Part shown: piece by piece, positions 1 through 7,547 of the stretch
Layout: every line of letters starts with the position of its first letter
Numbering within the stretch: position 1 is the first letter of the stretch
IMG/VR virus record: IMGVR_UViG_3300045282_000023
Span: 1 to 42,357 of that record
DNA: 42,357 bases
Source of the DNA: a virus
Direction: 5' to 3' (one strand)
Made by a program: the position numbers and the translations under genes
The notes under the pieces: model-generated
Databases searched by the model: none
Told to the model about the DNA's origin: nothing
What the model saw: only the letters and a program-made list of their open reading frames with translations

Positions 1-87
1 ATGCATGGGGGGGTACGACTTGCGAGACCCCCTCCCCCCTCTCAAAAATAATAATCCCAATCTCTTTTTAAATTAAAATTATTTCAT

Positions 88-336
88 TTAAACTTTTGAT
101 TCTTCTTCTGTAACTTTTTTATAAATTCCTAAAACATTTTCTAAAACAATTTCATTTATTGCTTGCTCTATCGCTAACTCTAAATCAGATTCTGAAAGTT
201 GATCTGAATCAATCAGTATGCGACCAAGAAACTCAACAGTGTGGTAGCCAGATGAAATGTCATACGCATACCAAGCAGCGAAGTCAGTGAATGGTGAATG
301 AGGATTGTCAATAGTAGTTAGCATTGTCTTCATCAT
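88..336 (-). CDS. Small conserved phage protein of unknown function (82 aa)
   Basis: An 82-residue acidic protein without a recognisable catalytic motif, signal peptide or membrane segment. It has a central SPFTDFAAWYAYD block and a helical C-terminal half (AIEQAINEIVLENVLGIYKK). Its start overlaps the stop of the RNA polymerase-like gene (ATGA-type junction near 333-336), so it is probably translationally coupled to it. There are two adjacent ATG codons; the second (333) has better spacing from the AAAGG upstream. I recall similar short proteins in other phages of Gram-positive hosts but cannot name a function. It is the last gene before the left edge; the remaining 87 bases are AT-rich, then G-rich, with no gene. 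Confidence 0.75.
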   Translation of the reverse strand: MMKTMLTTIDNPHSPFTDFAAWYAYDISSGYHTVEFLGRILIDSDQLSESDLELAIEQAINEIVLENVLGIYKKVTEEESKV

Positions 337-2987
337 TCACCTTTCGTACTCTTGTCCAATGTACTAAGTGATACACCAAGTTGCCTTGCTATGTCAGCTC
401 TCTCATAGCCAGCTGCTAGCATAGCCTTAGCACTTGCCTTCTTTGCTGGTGTCATGAGTATGTCACCCTTAGGTGTAGCATGCTCATACACATTCTCCAT
501 GTTAGCATGGTCAAGGATCTGATTAAGTTTGTGTGCACTGATAGCCCCTGCTTGAACAGCATCCCATTCATGATCAGTGAATGTAACCTGGTGTTTCTTA
601 GCACCGGTGCGGGTACGGGCTTCTTCTAGTGCTTGGAATTTAATCTTCTTTAACGTATCCTTATCCATTGTTGGATTAGCATTGTACCTTGCACTGATGT
701 TGGCATTGGCTATAGATTGGGCCTGTCTTTCGAGGGGGGCGTTTCTTTGGGCGAGGTCCAGTTTAACATTGAGGGAGGCTACTTCTTTCTTGTATACCTC
801 CTTGGCAGAGGCCGATTGTTTTGGGGTGGGGGTATTAACATAAGCAAGACGGGCCTTGGTAGCTAACGCTTTTAGTTTATTAGCATGGGTAGCATAGAGA
901 AGTTCCATAGGGTGGCCTTGTGTTACCAAGGTGAAGGCATCGGTTGTCTCTGCCATCCTGGTGGACTTCTTCATTAAAGGCTTGCCGGTCTTATAGTTAG
1001 GCTTACCTGTGGGTACGAACTCGAGTTGTCCCGTCTCTATGTTTATAGGACCACCTTCACCAGCAGGCCTAGGCTTCCTATGAGGAACCCGTTGTTCTGA
1101 CCCTGCCCTTGAAATGATAGTCGATGCGCCACCTGTCTGGTACTTCTGTTTAAGGTCCTTAATACCATTGTCGTTGTACGATGCCCTGTAATTAAGCCTA
1201 TGCTTTTCGGCATCAATAACAACCATGGAATGCTTAACAGCTCGTACCATATGGGAGGTAGGTGCGCCTGCTAACGCCATGTCAGTGATAAGATTAGAAA
1301 TCTTACCCATTTCTGTTTGTGTATTATTCATTACCTTCATACCAGGGTGTTCTGGGTATGAGGCTTGCGGATCAAAGTCTTTAAGACCTTCCAATGCAGG
1401 AGAGGTTGTTATATGACCTCGATCGTTAGGTATTACAAGAACGGTATCCCCGTCAAAGTCAGCGCCTGACAATCTCTGAGCAACAACATGATTAATACCT
1501 ACTGCATCACGAGAATCTCCAAGAAGACGCCTTGCTTCTGCGTGTTTGTTGTTAACAATTAGCTCAGGGATTTCAAATGGTCCGCCATGTGGGTGACGAA
1601 TAAGTACGACACGTTCCCCATTACTATAGTTCTTAGCATAAATTTCATTAGGCTTCATACTGGGAATAGGGAGAATCACATGGTTACCAATGCGTGGTAA
1701 TGCCGCTGCCTTAAGATGTACTGTCGCAGCATCCGTTGCTTCAGAAAAATTCTTAAGCAATCTCTTACGAACCACGGCATTACTAAGTTTCATTATGTCT
1801 TGAAATTGAAATTCACGCCTCTCATAAGTCATATCAAGTTGTGTCTTGGCAAGCTGACGACTTTGCTTTGACAACATTTGAGATGACAGATTCTTGGACC
1901 ACTTTTCCCATTCACCCGGTTCATTAACCAAGTTCATAGCAGAGACAACATGTTCGTCCGGCGTACCGGTGTTATCAGTAATTTGACGCTTCGTGGATCT
2001 CAGAAGAGGATGCTCTCCATTAGGACCATACCCTTCTTGTTCATTCTTCTTCATAGCGTCAAGTTTATTACCGCTGTTCTCTTTCTTAGTATAGAACTGG
2101 AGATCTACGCCCGGAGGAAGACCGTCTTTATAAACAGCCATTCCCTTTAAAAAGTGATCATCTCCAACAGCAACACGCACTTGGGCGTATTTGTTTCCAC
2201 CAAGCGATACATCTTTAACGTCTGGACGAACATAAATCATGCCATCCGCTTGACTACCACCATCTGGACCATAGACAACACCCACACGCTTCGGACTAAT
2301 TTTGAGCGGGGGATGAAGTGAAGCGAAAGACCTCCCGCCTGTTTCTGAATAGGATTGTATTAGTTGAATCTTATCACTATTAGCCCACGCTTCTTTCTGT
2401 GTGATACCAGGGGCACATAGAACTTTCCTTTGTGTGGTTTCACCAGTGCCTACCTGACGAATGGGTACGTTATGTACTTCATACCCATGCATCTTGGCCA
2501 TTTCAATGGCTACATCAAATCTTGATCGCTTAACACCGGCATAATTCTCAACGCCTCTACCAACATCTATCATCTTCTTTTGATCTACTTCACTCATGAG
2601 CATTTTAGATGTGGTTTCAAGAACATCCGCTTTATCTTTAGCTCCTGGCGCAAGATAAGTACGAACGGTTGATTCAGGGATGTTCATACGTTGACCAATA
2701 GCAGTTGGTCCCCAACCCTTATCTTTTAGACGCTGAGCCATGATAATTTGAGACTGTCTGGTTTGACTTCTAACAATAGACTTCTCAGCACGGAGCTCTT
2801 TGACAGTCATATCCAGTCCCACGGCAATTTGTTTCTCCGAGAGACCTTTTGATTGTAGTTCTTCAATATAATCTGTCAAAAGTTTATTATGCGTGTTTTC
2901 ATTCTCACCAGAGCCCCAAGGATAACGCCCTGATCTACGTATAATCCCATAGTGGCGTAATTCACTTTCCTCTAGTAGCACGGACAT
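333..2987 (-). CDS. Single-chain DFDGD-type (double-psi beta-barrel) RNA polymerase-like protein with N-terminal tag and three HTH segments
   Basis: The 884-residue protein contains RLSGADFDGDTVLVIP, with Asp510, Asp512 and Asp514 matching the metal-binding DxDGD motif of two-barrel RNA polymerases (bacterial beta-prime, eukaryotic QDE-1-type, phage YonO). Upstream lies an R-H-P block (VVLIRHPHG) and downstream HSMVVIDAEKHR; both sit where QDE-1-like enzymes carry conserved segments. Residues 12-28 form an HYGIIRRSGRYPWGSG tag, followed by HTH-like segments near 49-66 and 88-112; a third lies in the last 29 residues. The ATG at 2987 is preferred over the in-frame GTG at 2990 because AAAGGGG is better spaced. 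It probably transcribes phage genes. Activity, promoter choice and virion packaging are inferred. The surrounding protein is far shorter than beta plus beta-prime together. Confidence 0.75.
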   Translation of the reverse strand: MSVLLEESELRHYGIIRRSGRYPWGSGENENTHNKLLTDYIEELQSKGLSEKQIAVGLDMTVKELRAEKSIVRSQTRQSQIIMAQRLKDKGWGPTAIGQRMNIPESTVRTYLAPGAKDKADVLETTSKMLMSEVDQKKMIDVGRGVENYAGVKRSRFDVAIEMAKMHGYEVHNVPIRQVGTGETTQRKVLCAPGITQKEAWANSDKIQLIQSYSETGGRSFASLHPPLKISPKRVGVVYGPDGGSQADGMIYVRPDVKDVSLGGNKYAQVRVAVGDDHFLKGMAVYKDGLPPGVDLQFYTKKENSGNKLDAMKKNEQEGYGPNGEHPLLRSTKRQITDNTGTPDEHVVSAMNLVNEPGEWEKWSKNLSSQMLSKQSRQLAKTQLDMTYERREFQFQDIMKLSNAVVRKRLLKNFSEATDAATVHLKAAALPRIGNHVILPIPSMKPNEIYAKNYSNGERVVLIRHPHGGPFEIPELIVNNKHAEARRLLGDSRDAVGINHVVAQRLSGADFDGDTVLVIPNDRGHITTSPALEGLKDFDPQASYPEHPGMKVMNNTQTEMGKISNLITDMALAGAPTSHMVRAVKHSMVVIDAEKHRLNYRASYNDNGIKDLKQKYQTGGASTIISRAGSEQRVPHRKPRPAGEGGPINIETGQLEFVPTGKPNYKTGKPLMKKSTRMAETTDAFTLVTQGHPMELLYATHANKLKALATKARLAYVNTPTPKQSASAKEVYKKEVASLNVKLDLAQRNAPLERQAQSIANANISARYNANPTMDKDTLKKIKFQALEEARTRTGAKKHQVTFTDHEWDAVQAGAISAHKLNQILDHANMENVYEHATPKGDILMTPAKKASAKAMLAAGYERADIARQLGVSLSTLDKSTKGE

Positions 2988-2996
2988 CACCCCTTT

Positions 2997-3107
2997 CTAT
3001 GGAACCATAAAACGAAAAGCAAACATGCCTATGCAAAATATTCCAAACCATATAATTGTAGATACGCCTAGTAAAAAGATTAACATAGCGATAGTTCGCC
3101 ATCGCAT
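2997..3107 (-). CDS. 36-residue single-helix membrane protein
   Basis: A short gene that starts MRWRTIAMLIFLLGV and is almost entirely hydrophobic from residue 5 to 34, so it should span the membrane once with its basic N terminus inside. A GGTGG sequence precedes the ATG. It fits tightly between the stop of the PD-(D/E)XK nuclease gene (3121) and the start of the RNA polymerase-like gene, which suggests co-transcription. Its closeness to the endolysin (850 bases upstream in the same direction) makes a lysis accessory or holin role conceivable, but nothing in the sequence shows that. Confidence 0.6.
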   Translation of the reverse strand: MRWRTIAMLIFLLGVSTIIWFGIFCIGMFAFRFMVP

Positions 3108-3120
3108 CTCCACCCACCCT

Positions 3121-3681
3121 CTAAAACCTTTCCGAGGATTTCATCTGCTCAATTTGTTTGTCAAAGAAAACAATTTTATCCATAATCTGAAGAATTGTTT
3201 CTGGAAATGGTAAGAAAGATCTAATTTCATCTCTTTGATAAATACGAAGTTCAATCGAAATTTCGAAAGGATCTATACCATACTCCAAACAAAACAAAGC
3301 AGCATAAACCTCAAGTTGGTGTTCAGAGGTGTGGGTAATCCCTGTCTTCAAATCATGTATTCGTAATTTACCTCGCCGATACGAAATGGTATCGGCAGTT
3401 CCAAAACAATTCTCAGAATAAAAGAGGGGTTGTTCACAATTCATTTTGAAACCAATTGCGTCATTCACATAAGTCGATAATGATTTGTTACTTCTAGATA
3501 GTTTGACCCCAAGACGAATGGCTTCATGAGCAAGATTATGTAAATCACTACCTCTTTGAGCCGCCATAGAAGCAAAGAAACGAGCCTCTAATTTCTCATC
3601 ATTATAGTTAACCCAATGATAGTTACTAGGGCTCAGAAATGCGTGGCGATCTCGTAAGTCCGAATGCGTGTTGAAGATCAT
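3121..3681 (-). CDS. PD-(D/E)XK (Cas4/RecB-like) nuclease
   Basis: The 186-residue protein carries the sequential signature of the PD-(D/E)XK superfamily: FGTADTISYRRGKLRIHDLKTG (GxAD, then D-L-K as the D-(x)-K core) and QLEVYAALFCLEYG (the Q/Y motif of Cas4- and RecB-like exonucleases). It lacks the cysteine cluster of true Cas4 proteins, so an iron-sulfur site is unlikely. The start overlaps the VRR-NUC gene by 56 bases and has a GGAGG upstream. Likely role: DNA end processing during replication or recombination, or degradation of host DNA. The start could lie a few codons downstream, because the conserved region begins at about residue 11. Confidence 0.75.
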   Translation of the reverse strand: MIFNTHSDLRDRHAFLSPSNYHWVNYNDEKLEARFFASMAAQRGSDLHNLAHEAIRLGVKLSRSNKSLSTYVNDAIGFKMNCEQPLFYSENCFGTADTISYRRGKLRIHDLKTGITHTSEHQLEVYAALFCLEYGIDPFEISIELRIYQRDEIRSFLPFPETILQIMDKIVFFDKQIEQMKSSERF

Positions 3682-3949
3682 TTAACACATCCTCCTCATT
3701 TTCTGGATTAATAAATGAGGCAAACGACATGTCATCAAGAAGATTAACATAGAACTCTTGGTTAGGTTGAATGTTTGCACTACTAGAAAGTTTAACTTCA
3801 AGCGCTGCCCAAGTAGTACTATACAAAATCAAAATATCAGGCATGCCTTGGATGTGCCGGGGGTCGTTTTTTAAAATTACACACCCGGGAAGTAAGTTTT
3901 CAATTTTTCTGATTAACGCCAATTGATAATGACGCTCGTTCAAACCCAT
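3626..3949 (-). CDS. VRR-NUC domain nuclease
   Basis: A 107-residue protein with the compact VRR-NUC arrangement: an N-terminal helix, GMPDILILY (the catalytic G-x-P-D strand), AALEVKLS (E-x-K) and a following Gln-containing helix (QPNQEFY). This domain is found in stand-alone phage nucleases and in Holliday-junction or flap nucleases. The start codon overlaps the stop of the endolysin gene in TAATG, so it is coupled to it. The C-terminal third overlaps the next nuclease gene in another frame. The two adjacent nucleases may act on the same DNA intermediate. Substrate is unknown. Confidence 0.8.
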   Translation of the reverse strand: MGLNERHYQLALIRKIENLLPGCVILKNDPRHIQGMPDILILYSTTWAALEVKLSSSANIQPNQEFYVNLLDDMSFASFINPENEEDVLNDLQHAFGLTRSPRISEP

Positions 3950-4743
3950 TATACTTTACCAGTGGGTGCCCCATAGAAGGCGGTCTCGCCGAACGTGAAA
4001 ATTCCACCGTCTTCAGCCAACATCCAGTAACCGTCGCCCTCGGCGTCGAACTCGATGTCCACGATAGGCTTGTTCAGCTTCTTGCCACCCATGCTTCCAT
4101 GGAACGGGGCCTTGCCAAATGCGAAGATTCCACCATCTGCACCTACGAGAAGATAACCATCATCCTGTGGTCGCAACGCCATTCCAACAATAGGCGCATT
4201 GAGATGTTGACCGCCCATCGAGCCATGGAATTTAGCATCGCCATAACAGAAAATCCCGCCATCGGCGCCAACAACGTAGTAACCACGTCCACTCTTGGTA
4301 CGTTGAATTTCCATCGCTCCGCCTTTCTTGGTTGGGGGTGCCGGTGTTGCTCCACCAGCCATGCAGGCGGCAACAATCTCGTTCCACCTCTCTCTTGCCT
4401 TATTGCCTGAGCATGCTGTCGCACTCCCGGGCGATTTGGAATGATCACACACAGTTGGGGCGTCGATGACTTCACCACGAGCACGAGCATCAGCAACAGC
4501 GCCGCCAATTAGCTCAATATCCTTGTCTGTAACTGGGTAACCGGTATGACGATCCCCGGACAAACACACGTCCACCGAGTCGCCGTTATAGTTATACGTT
4601 CCAAAGGAATCGGCCACAGAACGGAACCGCTCCCATTTTGTGACTCCGATGCCATACGTGTAACCGCCGTATGAGTAACCACTCGAATTATCGGTCGGTG
4701 CGCCGCCGCCCTGATGATGGATTGTGACACGAGAAACCGTCAT
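3949..4743 (-). CDS. Endolysin: putative N-acetylmuramoyl-L-alanine amidase with C-terminal DGGIF repeats
   Basis: Residues 1-130 start with VTIHHQGGGAPTD, where the His-His pair matches the first zinc ligand region of amidase_2/PGRP-type amidases; VCDHSKSPGSATACSG could supply the later His. A proline and glycine-rich hinge follows (about 131-142). Residues 145-264 contain three copies of an approximately 40-residue repeat with the core GADGGIFxxGxAxFHGS, ending AEDGGIFTFGETAFYG. Such repeats occur on secreted actinobacterial proteins and probably bind the cell wall. No signal peptide is visible, so export through a holin or another route is expected. The gene is coupled to a 40-residue gene upstream (ATGA) and a VRR-NUC gene downstream. 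Confidence 0.85.
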   Translation of the reverse strand: MTVSRVTIHHQGGGAPTDNSSGYSYGGYTYGIGVTKWERFRSVADSFGTYNYNGDSVDVCLSGDRHTGYPVTDKDIELIGGAVADARARGEVIDAPTVCDHSKSPGSATACSGNKARERWNEIVAACMAGGATPAPPTKKGGAMEIQRTKSGRGYYVVGADGGIFCYGDAKFHGSMGGQHLNAPIVGMALRPQDDGYLLVGADGGIFAFGKAPFHGSMGGKKLNKPIVDIEFDAEGDGYWMLAEDGGIFTFGETAFYGAPTGKV

Positions 4744-4862
4744 CGCTCATCCAGGTGACGATCGTGGTCACGGTTTTCCCTCTCGGGTTGACGTGACTCG
4801 GCCTCTTCCTCCGGTGTTGGAAGTGGCTGCGGACCGTCGGTTTCTTCTTCGTTTGGTCCCAT
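4740..4862 (-). CDS. 40-residue acidic/polar protein upstream of the endolysin
   Basis: A short gene with a strong GGAGGAATCTAT-ATG start; its TGA overlaps the endolysin ATG. The product (starts MGPNEEETDGPQPLPT) is rich in Glu, Pro, Arg and Asp, has no hydrophobic segment, and looks disordered. It lies directly downstream of promoter-like element 1. A likely use is translational coupling of the endolysin to an upstream reading frame. No function is recognisable. Confidence 0.6.
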   Translation of the reverse strand: MGPNEEETDGPQPLPTPEEEAESRQPERENRDHDRHLDER

Positions 4863-4916
4863 ATAGATTCCTCCGGTTAGACAAAAACGAAATGAAATGT
4901 ACGAGTTCGTTCTCCC

Positions 4917-4943
4917 CTCATTACAATATATGTTTTTCTTGCA
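4917..4943 (-). promoter_or_regulatory. 27-nt promoter-like element 1 (divergent copy)
   Basis: The minus strand reads TGCA at positions 1-4, CA at 12-13, TGTAAT at 19-24 and GAG at 25-27. It is the weakest of nine copies, differing from the consensus in the first base and in the second base of the TATAAT box. It sits 54 bases upstream of the 40-residue gene and would drive that gene and the endolysin. Confidence 0.55.
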
Positions 4944-4956
4944 GGTTTATATATTT

Positions 4957-5469
4957 CTAGTTTCTAGTGTAAACATAAATCTCTCCTGTTGGAAAAACTC
5001 TGGTTCCCGCAGTAACAGAATGACGAATGTCCTCGCATAGATTTCCGTTTGTGGTAGCGGCCTCAAAGATCGTCTTATACTTGACTTCGCTTGCAGTATC
5101 CAACACAGGACCAGAGAATGCCCAACCAGGAACACTAATGAATTGTCTTGAGTAAGCCCAAGCAAACCATCTAGGACGCCACACGATGTTCGACTCATGT
5201 AGATTGGCTCGATCTCCATCTAGTTGGATGGGGGTGTTGAACACGTCTGTCTCTCCGGGGACAAACGCTCGAGCCACCAACACCTTAACCGAACGTCGGT
5301 ATTGACGACCTTCATACATAAGACCTACGGTAAGGATGTCATAGTGAGTTGGAGAAAGAATCATCTCCCTTCCGGTACGAACATTAAACACTCTCCCGAA
5401 ATTGGTGATCTCATAAGTTGGAAAACCAATAATAGGACGTCTTATCTCAATATCGGTAAAAGTACTCAT
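4957..5469 (-). CDS. NUMOD4/HNH-derived DNA-binding protein lacking the catalytic HNH histidine
   Basis: The 170-residue protein opens with the NUMOD4-like pattern GFPTYEITNFGRVFNVRTG and continues with SVKVLVARAFVPGETD and IQLDGDRANLHESNIVWRPR. In homing endonucleases of this class the second part reads roughly N-H-I-D-G-x-x-x-N-N plus N-L-x-W. Here the NH is replaced (PIQLDGD), so the metal-binding His is missing while the fold pattern remains. I infer a domesticated homing-endonuclease relative that binds DNA, perhaps as a regulator, rather than an active nuclease. It has its own upstream intergenic region of 220 bases and is followed by promoter-like element 1. Confidence 0.65.
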   Translation of the reverse strand: MSTFTDIEIRRPIIGFPTYEITNFGRVFNVRTGREMILSPTHYDILTVGLMYEGRQYRRSVKVLVARAFVPGETDVFNTPIQLDGDRANLHESNIVWRPRWFAWAYSRQFISVPGWAFSGPVLDTASEVKYKTIFEAATTNGNLCEDIRHSVTAGTRVFPTGEIYVYTRN

Positions 5470-5550
5470 TTTAGCTCCCGTTTTTCATTCCACCCGGCAA
5501 ATGTACAAATAATGGGCCCTTCAAAGACTCTATAATAAAAGAGGGTCTGT

Positions 5551-5581
5551 ATATAGTATGCATTTATATACAATACTATAT
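5551..5581. repeat. AT-rich inverted repeat (9-bp perfect arms)
   Basis: The arms 5551-5559 (ATATAGTAT) and 5573-5581 (ATACTATAT) are exact reverse complements with a 13-base spacer. It lies in the 220-base gap (5470-5689) upstream of the NUMOD4 gene, which holds no gene I can support. The position fits an operator or AT-rich promoter region for that gene, but the 27-nt element is absent here. Confidence 0.45.
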
Positions 5582-5658
5582 CCCCCTATAGACATAGAGA
5601 AAGAAATGCCTAGTGTACATAAAACCCCGTTTCCCCACGTCAGACCACCTGCAAATCA

Positions 5659-5704
5659 CCGGCATCTCCCCGGCAAAGTGCCGAAAAGTCTAAATAAATG
5701 CCGG
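5659..5704 (-). terminator. Nested hairpin at the 3' end of the SF2 helicase gene
   Basis: Outer arms CCGGCAT (5659-5665) and ATGCCGG (5698-5704) are perfect complements, enclosing an inner CGGCA/TGCCG hairpin (5671-5675 with 5679-5683, three-base loop). It overlaps the last codons of the helicase gene. No long U-tract follows on the minus strand, so it may be a weak terminator or an RNA-stabilising 3' structure. Confidence 0.4.
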
Positions 5705-6901
5705 GTAATCCAACGTTTTTAATAGACTATTTTCGTTAAACGACTGCTTATTCTCTAAACTCGTCTTTACCGCAATATCCACATATGCGGACGAAGTAAG
5801 TATGTAGTAGTACAAATCAGTAAATTCGGTGTTTAGTCGGTCAATACGTCCTTGGCATTGTATATAGTTCTTATAAGAATAGGTTAACGAGTACAAAACT
5901 GCCGTGTTAGTTGCCGTGCAATTCCAACCCTCCGACCCCGACGAATACTGTACTAAATACACCCATTCTTCACAATCTGGGACAGGTTGCTTACGATGTC
6001 CGTTCCACTCCGCTACAGTGGTCTTATCCCCTAACCAACGGAGTATATCTAATTCATAGTCGAAATTATAGAAGACTATGAGCCTAGGATGGAATCTCAA
6101 CAGGAATTGAATAGCCTCAAAACGGCTAGGATCGCTGTTGACAATCCGTCGCATCACTCGCCAAAGTTCGGCAACATCCTTAATCGGACGATCCTCAAAC
6201 ACGTTCCAGCGGTTCTTCTGGACAGCCTTGATGAGCTCTTTGTCATAGCCCACCTGAAGGAAATTCAGTATTCGTTCTGTGTGTTTGATGTACGGCATCT
6301 CCACGAGAATCTCGTTACGTAGCCTCTCTAACTTGCCTTCTCCAAGATAGCCAACAACCTGTGGATAGCGTACATACGGAGCATACAAGACGTGCTGACG
6401 TTTGTAGTCCGTGATATTCTTGTACCACCCGTTCGCAATGAAGACCGGGCCATAATCCAACCATGTATCCCCAGGTGTCGCACTCAAGAGAATCCAGCGA
6501 TTCTTCTTCACTATCTTCAGAAAGTTCTTGACCCATGCCCCGTGTCCCACCAGTCTCTGCTCATCGAAGATGAAGAATGCGTCCTCCACCTCTAGGTAGT
6601 TACCGATGTTGTTCCATGAATCGATAGTCAATAATCCCGCAACGGTAGCTTCTTCCTCAGCCCCTATACCAAACTTAGCCGCCTCACCAAGCCAATCAAG
6701 ACTGTCACGTTTCTTAGCCGTCGTGATTACTATGATTTCTTTAGGGGCCTCGTGTTGCATGTAGTAAGCCAAAGCCACAGCAGATTTTCCACTACCAACG
6801 CCTCCATATAAGATCTTTCCGTTAGACAGGAATTGAAGCGCCTCCTTTTGATGATCCATTAACTCTATGTACTGAGGCCTTTCCTCAAGACACGCTTCCA
6901 T
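5690..6901 (-). CDS. Superfamily 2 DNA helicase (SNF2/DEAD-like)
   Basis: About 403 residues with the SF2 motif series: an HQKEAL Q-motif-like segment, Walker A GGVGSGKS, Walker B FIFDEQR, motif III LLSATPG, and motif VI QCQGRIDR. The C-terminal RecA-like domain includes LVQYSSGSEGWNC, typical of phage SNF2-like helicases. Likely role: ATP-driven DNA unwinding or remodelling at forks or during recombination. I choose the ATG at 6901 because GGAGAGAG directly precedes it; an in-frame ATG at 6919 has a weaker site. It overlaps the end of the small upstream gene by 17 bases, so the two are probably coupled. Confidence 0.85.
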   Translation of the reverse strand: MEACLEERPQYIELMDHQKEALQFLSNGKILYGGVGSGKSAVALAYYMQHEAPKEIIVITTAKKRDSLDWLGEAAKFGIGAEEEATVAGLLTIDSWNNIGNYLEVEDAFFIFDEQRLVGHGAWVKNFLKIVKKNRWILLSATPGDTWLDYGPVFIANGWYKNITDYKRQHVLYAPYVRYPQVVGYLGEGKLERLRNEILVEMPYIKHTERILNFLQVGYDKELIKAVQKNRWNVFEDRPIKDVAELWRVMRRIVNSDPSRFEAIQFLLRFHPRLIVFYNFDYELDILRWLGDKTTVAEWNGHRKQPVPDCEEWVYLVQYSSGSEGWNCTATNTAVLYSLTYSYKNYIQCQGRIDRLNTEFTDLYYYILTSSAYVDIAVKTSLENKQSFNENSLLKTLDYPAFI

Positions 6902-7073
6902 CTCTCTCCGTCCATCCATTAAATTTTAACATCTCACGAAGATCCGGAGTATCCGGGTAATGCGTTTGGAGAATTCCATTCGTGTACAGAAAAATACGCC
7001 CGCTTGTAACCTCGAATTGCTTAACTGCAGAAGGTTTACTGTCTCCTCGTGCGACTCTCACTACTCGTTTCAT
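6885..7073 (-). CDS. Small hypothetical protein (62 aa)
   Basis: A basic N-terminal half (MKRVVRVARGDSKPSAVKQF) is followed by a hydrophilic C terminus with no known motif. The ATG at 7073 is chosen over a TTG at 7082. It overlaps the zinc-ribbon gene by 38 bases and the helicase start by 17. The compact overlapping arrangement and codon pattern suggest a real gene; the ribosome site is weak, so translation may depend on coupling to the gene upstream. Confidence 0.5.
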   Translation of the reverse strand: MKRVVRVARGDSKPSAVKQFEVTSGRIFLYTNGILQTHYPDTPDLREMLKFNGWTERDGSVS

Positions 7074-7227
7074 AATTATCAACCATCCGTGTGTATCTCA
7101 TGATTCTCGTATGTCTTTGTGTGATAGGCATCCCACAAAGCTTTCTGCATCGATAACAACGTTGAATTATTTTATCGAACAACCACCCTCGATGACATCT
7201 CGGACACACAAGGGTGTATATAATCAT
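7036..7227 (-). CDS. Small zinc-ribbon protein (63 aa)
   Basis: The N-terminal half contains CPRCHRGWLFDKIIQRCYRC, two CxxC knuckles separated by 14 residues, as expected for a zinc ribbon. The C terminus is basic (ITQRHTRIMRYTR). The ATG overlaps the TAA of the upstream gene by one base (TAATG) and has a GGGGA nearby. Small zinc ribbons of this size in phages are often nucleic-acid or protein adaptors; no specific partner can be read from the sequence. Confidence 0.6.
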   Translation of the reverse strand: MIIYTLVCPRCHRGWLFDKIIQRCYRCRKLCGMPITQRHTRIMRYTRMVDNYETSSESRTRRQ

Positions 7228-7547
7228 TAGTTCCCCATTCGTTTGGCAACGTCCATCCATGTCAGAGTATGGCCAAGAACTTCCATGAGCCCACGTACGT
7301 CCTCAGGATCGATCAACAGTTGAACCATCTGCTCAATGTCGGTACCATTCACCCGAGTAGGCCATTGCAAAGCGATAAGATACCGCCCTCTTTTACCACT
7401 CTGTACCAATGTATATACGACGAAGCTGTTGTAATCTCCACCGGAGGTAAGAAGCCATGGCTCACCAGCATGCAAGTCAATTGCTTCTTGCACTTTGATA
7501 CGGGTGGGGTCAAATTCCGCAGGCCTAGGACGCCACTGTTCAGCCAT
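7227..7547 (-). CDS. Conserved phage protein of unknown function (106 aa)
   Basis: Starts at MAEQWRPRPAEF, with AGGAGAATTA directly upstream; an upstream extension from 7577 lacks this support. The protein has mixed beta and helical character (GDYNSFVVYTLVQSGKRGRYLIALQW) without known catalytic motifs. Its start overlaps the stop of the previous gene by eight bases, and its stop overlaps the zinc-ribbon start. It belongs to a tightly packed run of at least six small genes (7889 to 6885) in the same direction. Confidence 0.65.
   Translation of the reverse strand: MAEQWRPRPAEFDPTRIKVQEAIDLHAGEPWLLTSGGDYNSFVVYTLVQSGKRGRYLIALQWPTRVNGTDIEQMVQLLIDPEDVRGLMEVLGHTLTWMDVAKRMGN

Noticed and set aside
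3121-3681. True Cas4 (CRISPR adaptation) protein
   Set aside because: The core motifs fit the superfamily, but the four Cys of Cas4 iron-sulfur clusters are absent and there is no CRISPR context.
4143-4730. Additional minus-strand frames of 121 and 73 aa inside the endolysin
   Set aside because: They run in another frame through the amidase and repeat coding sequence, without ribosome sites or motifs.
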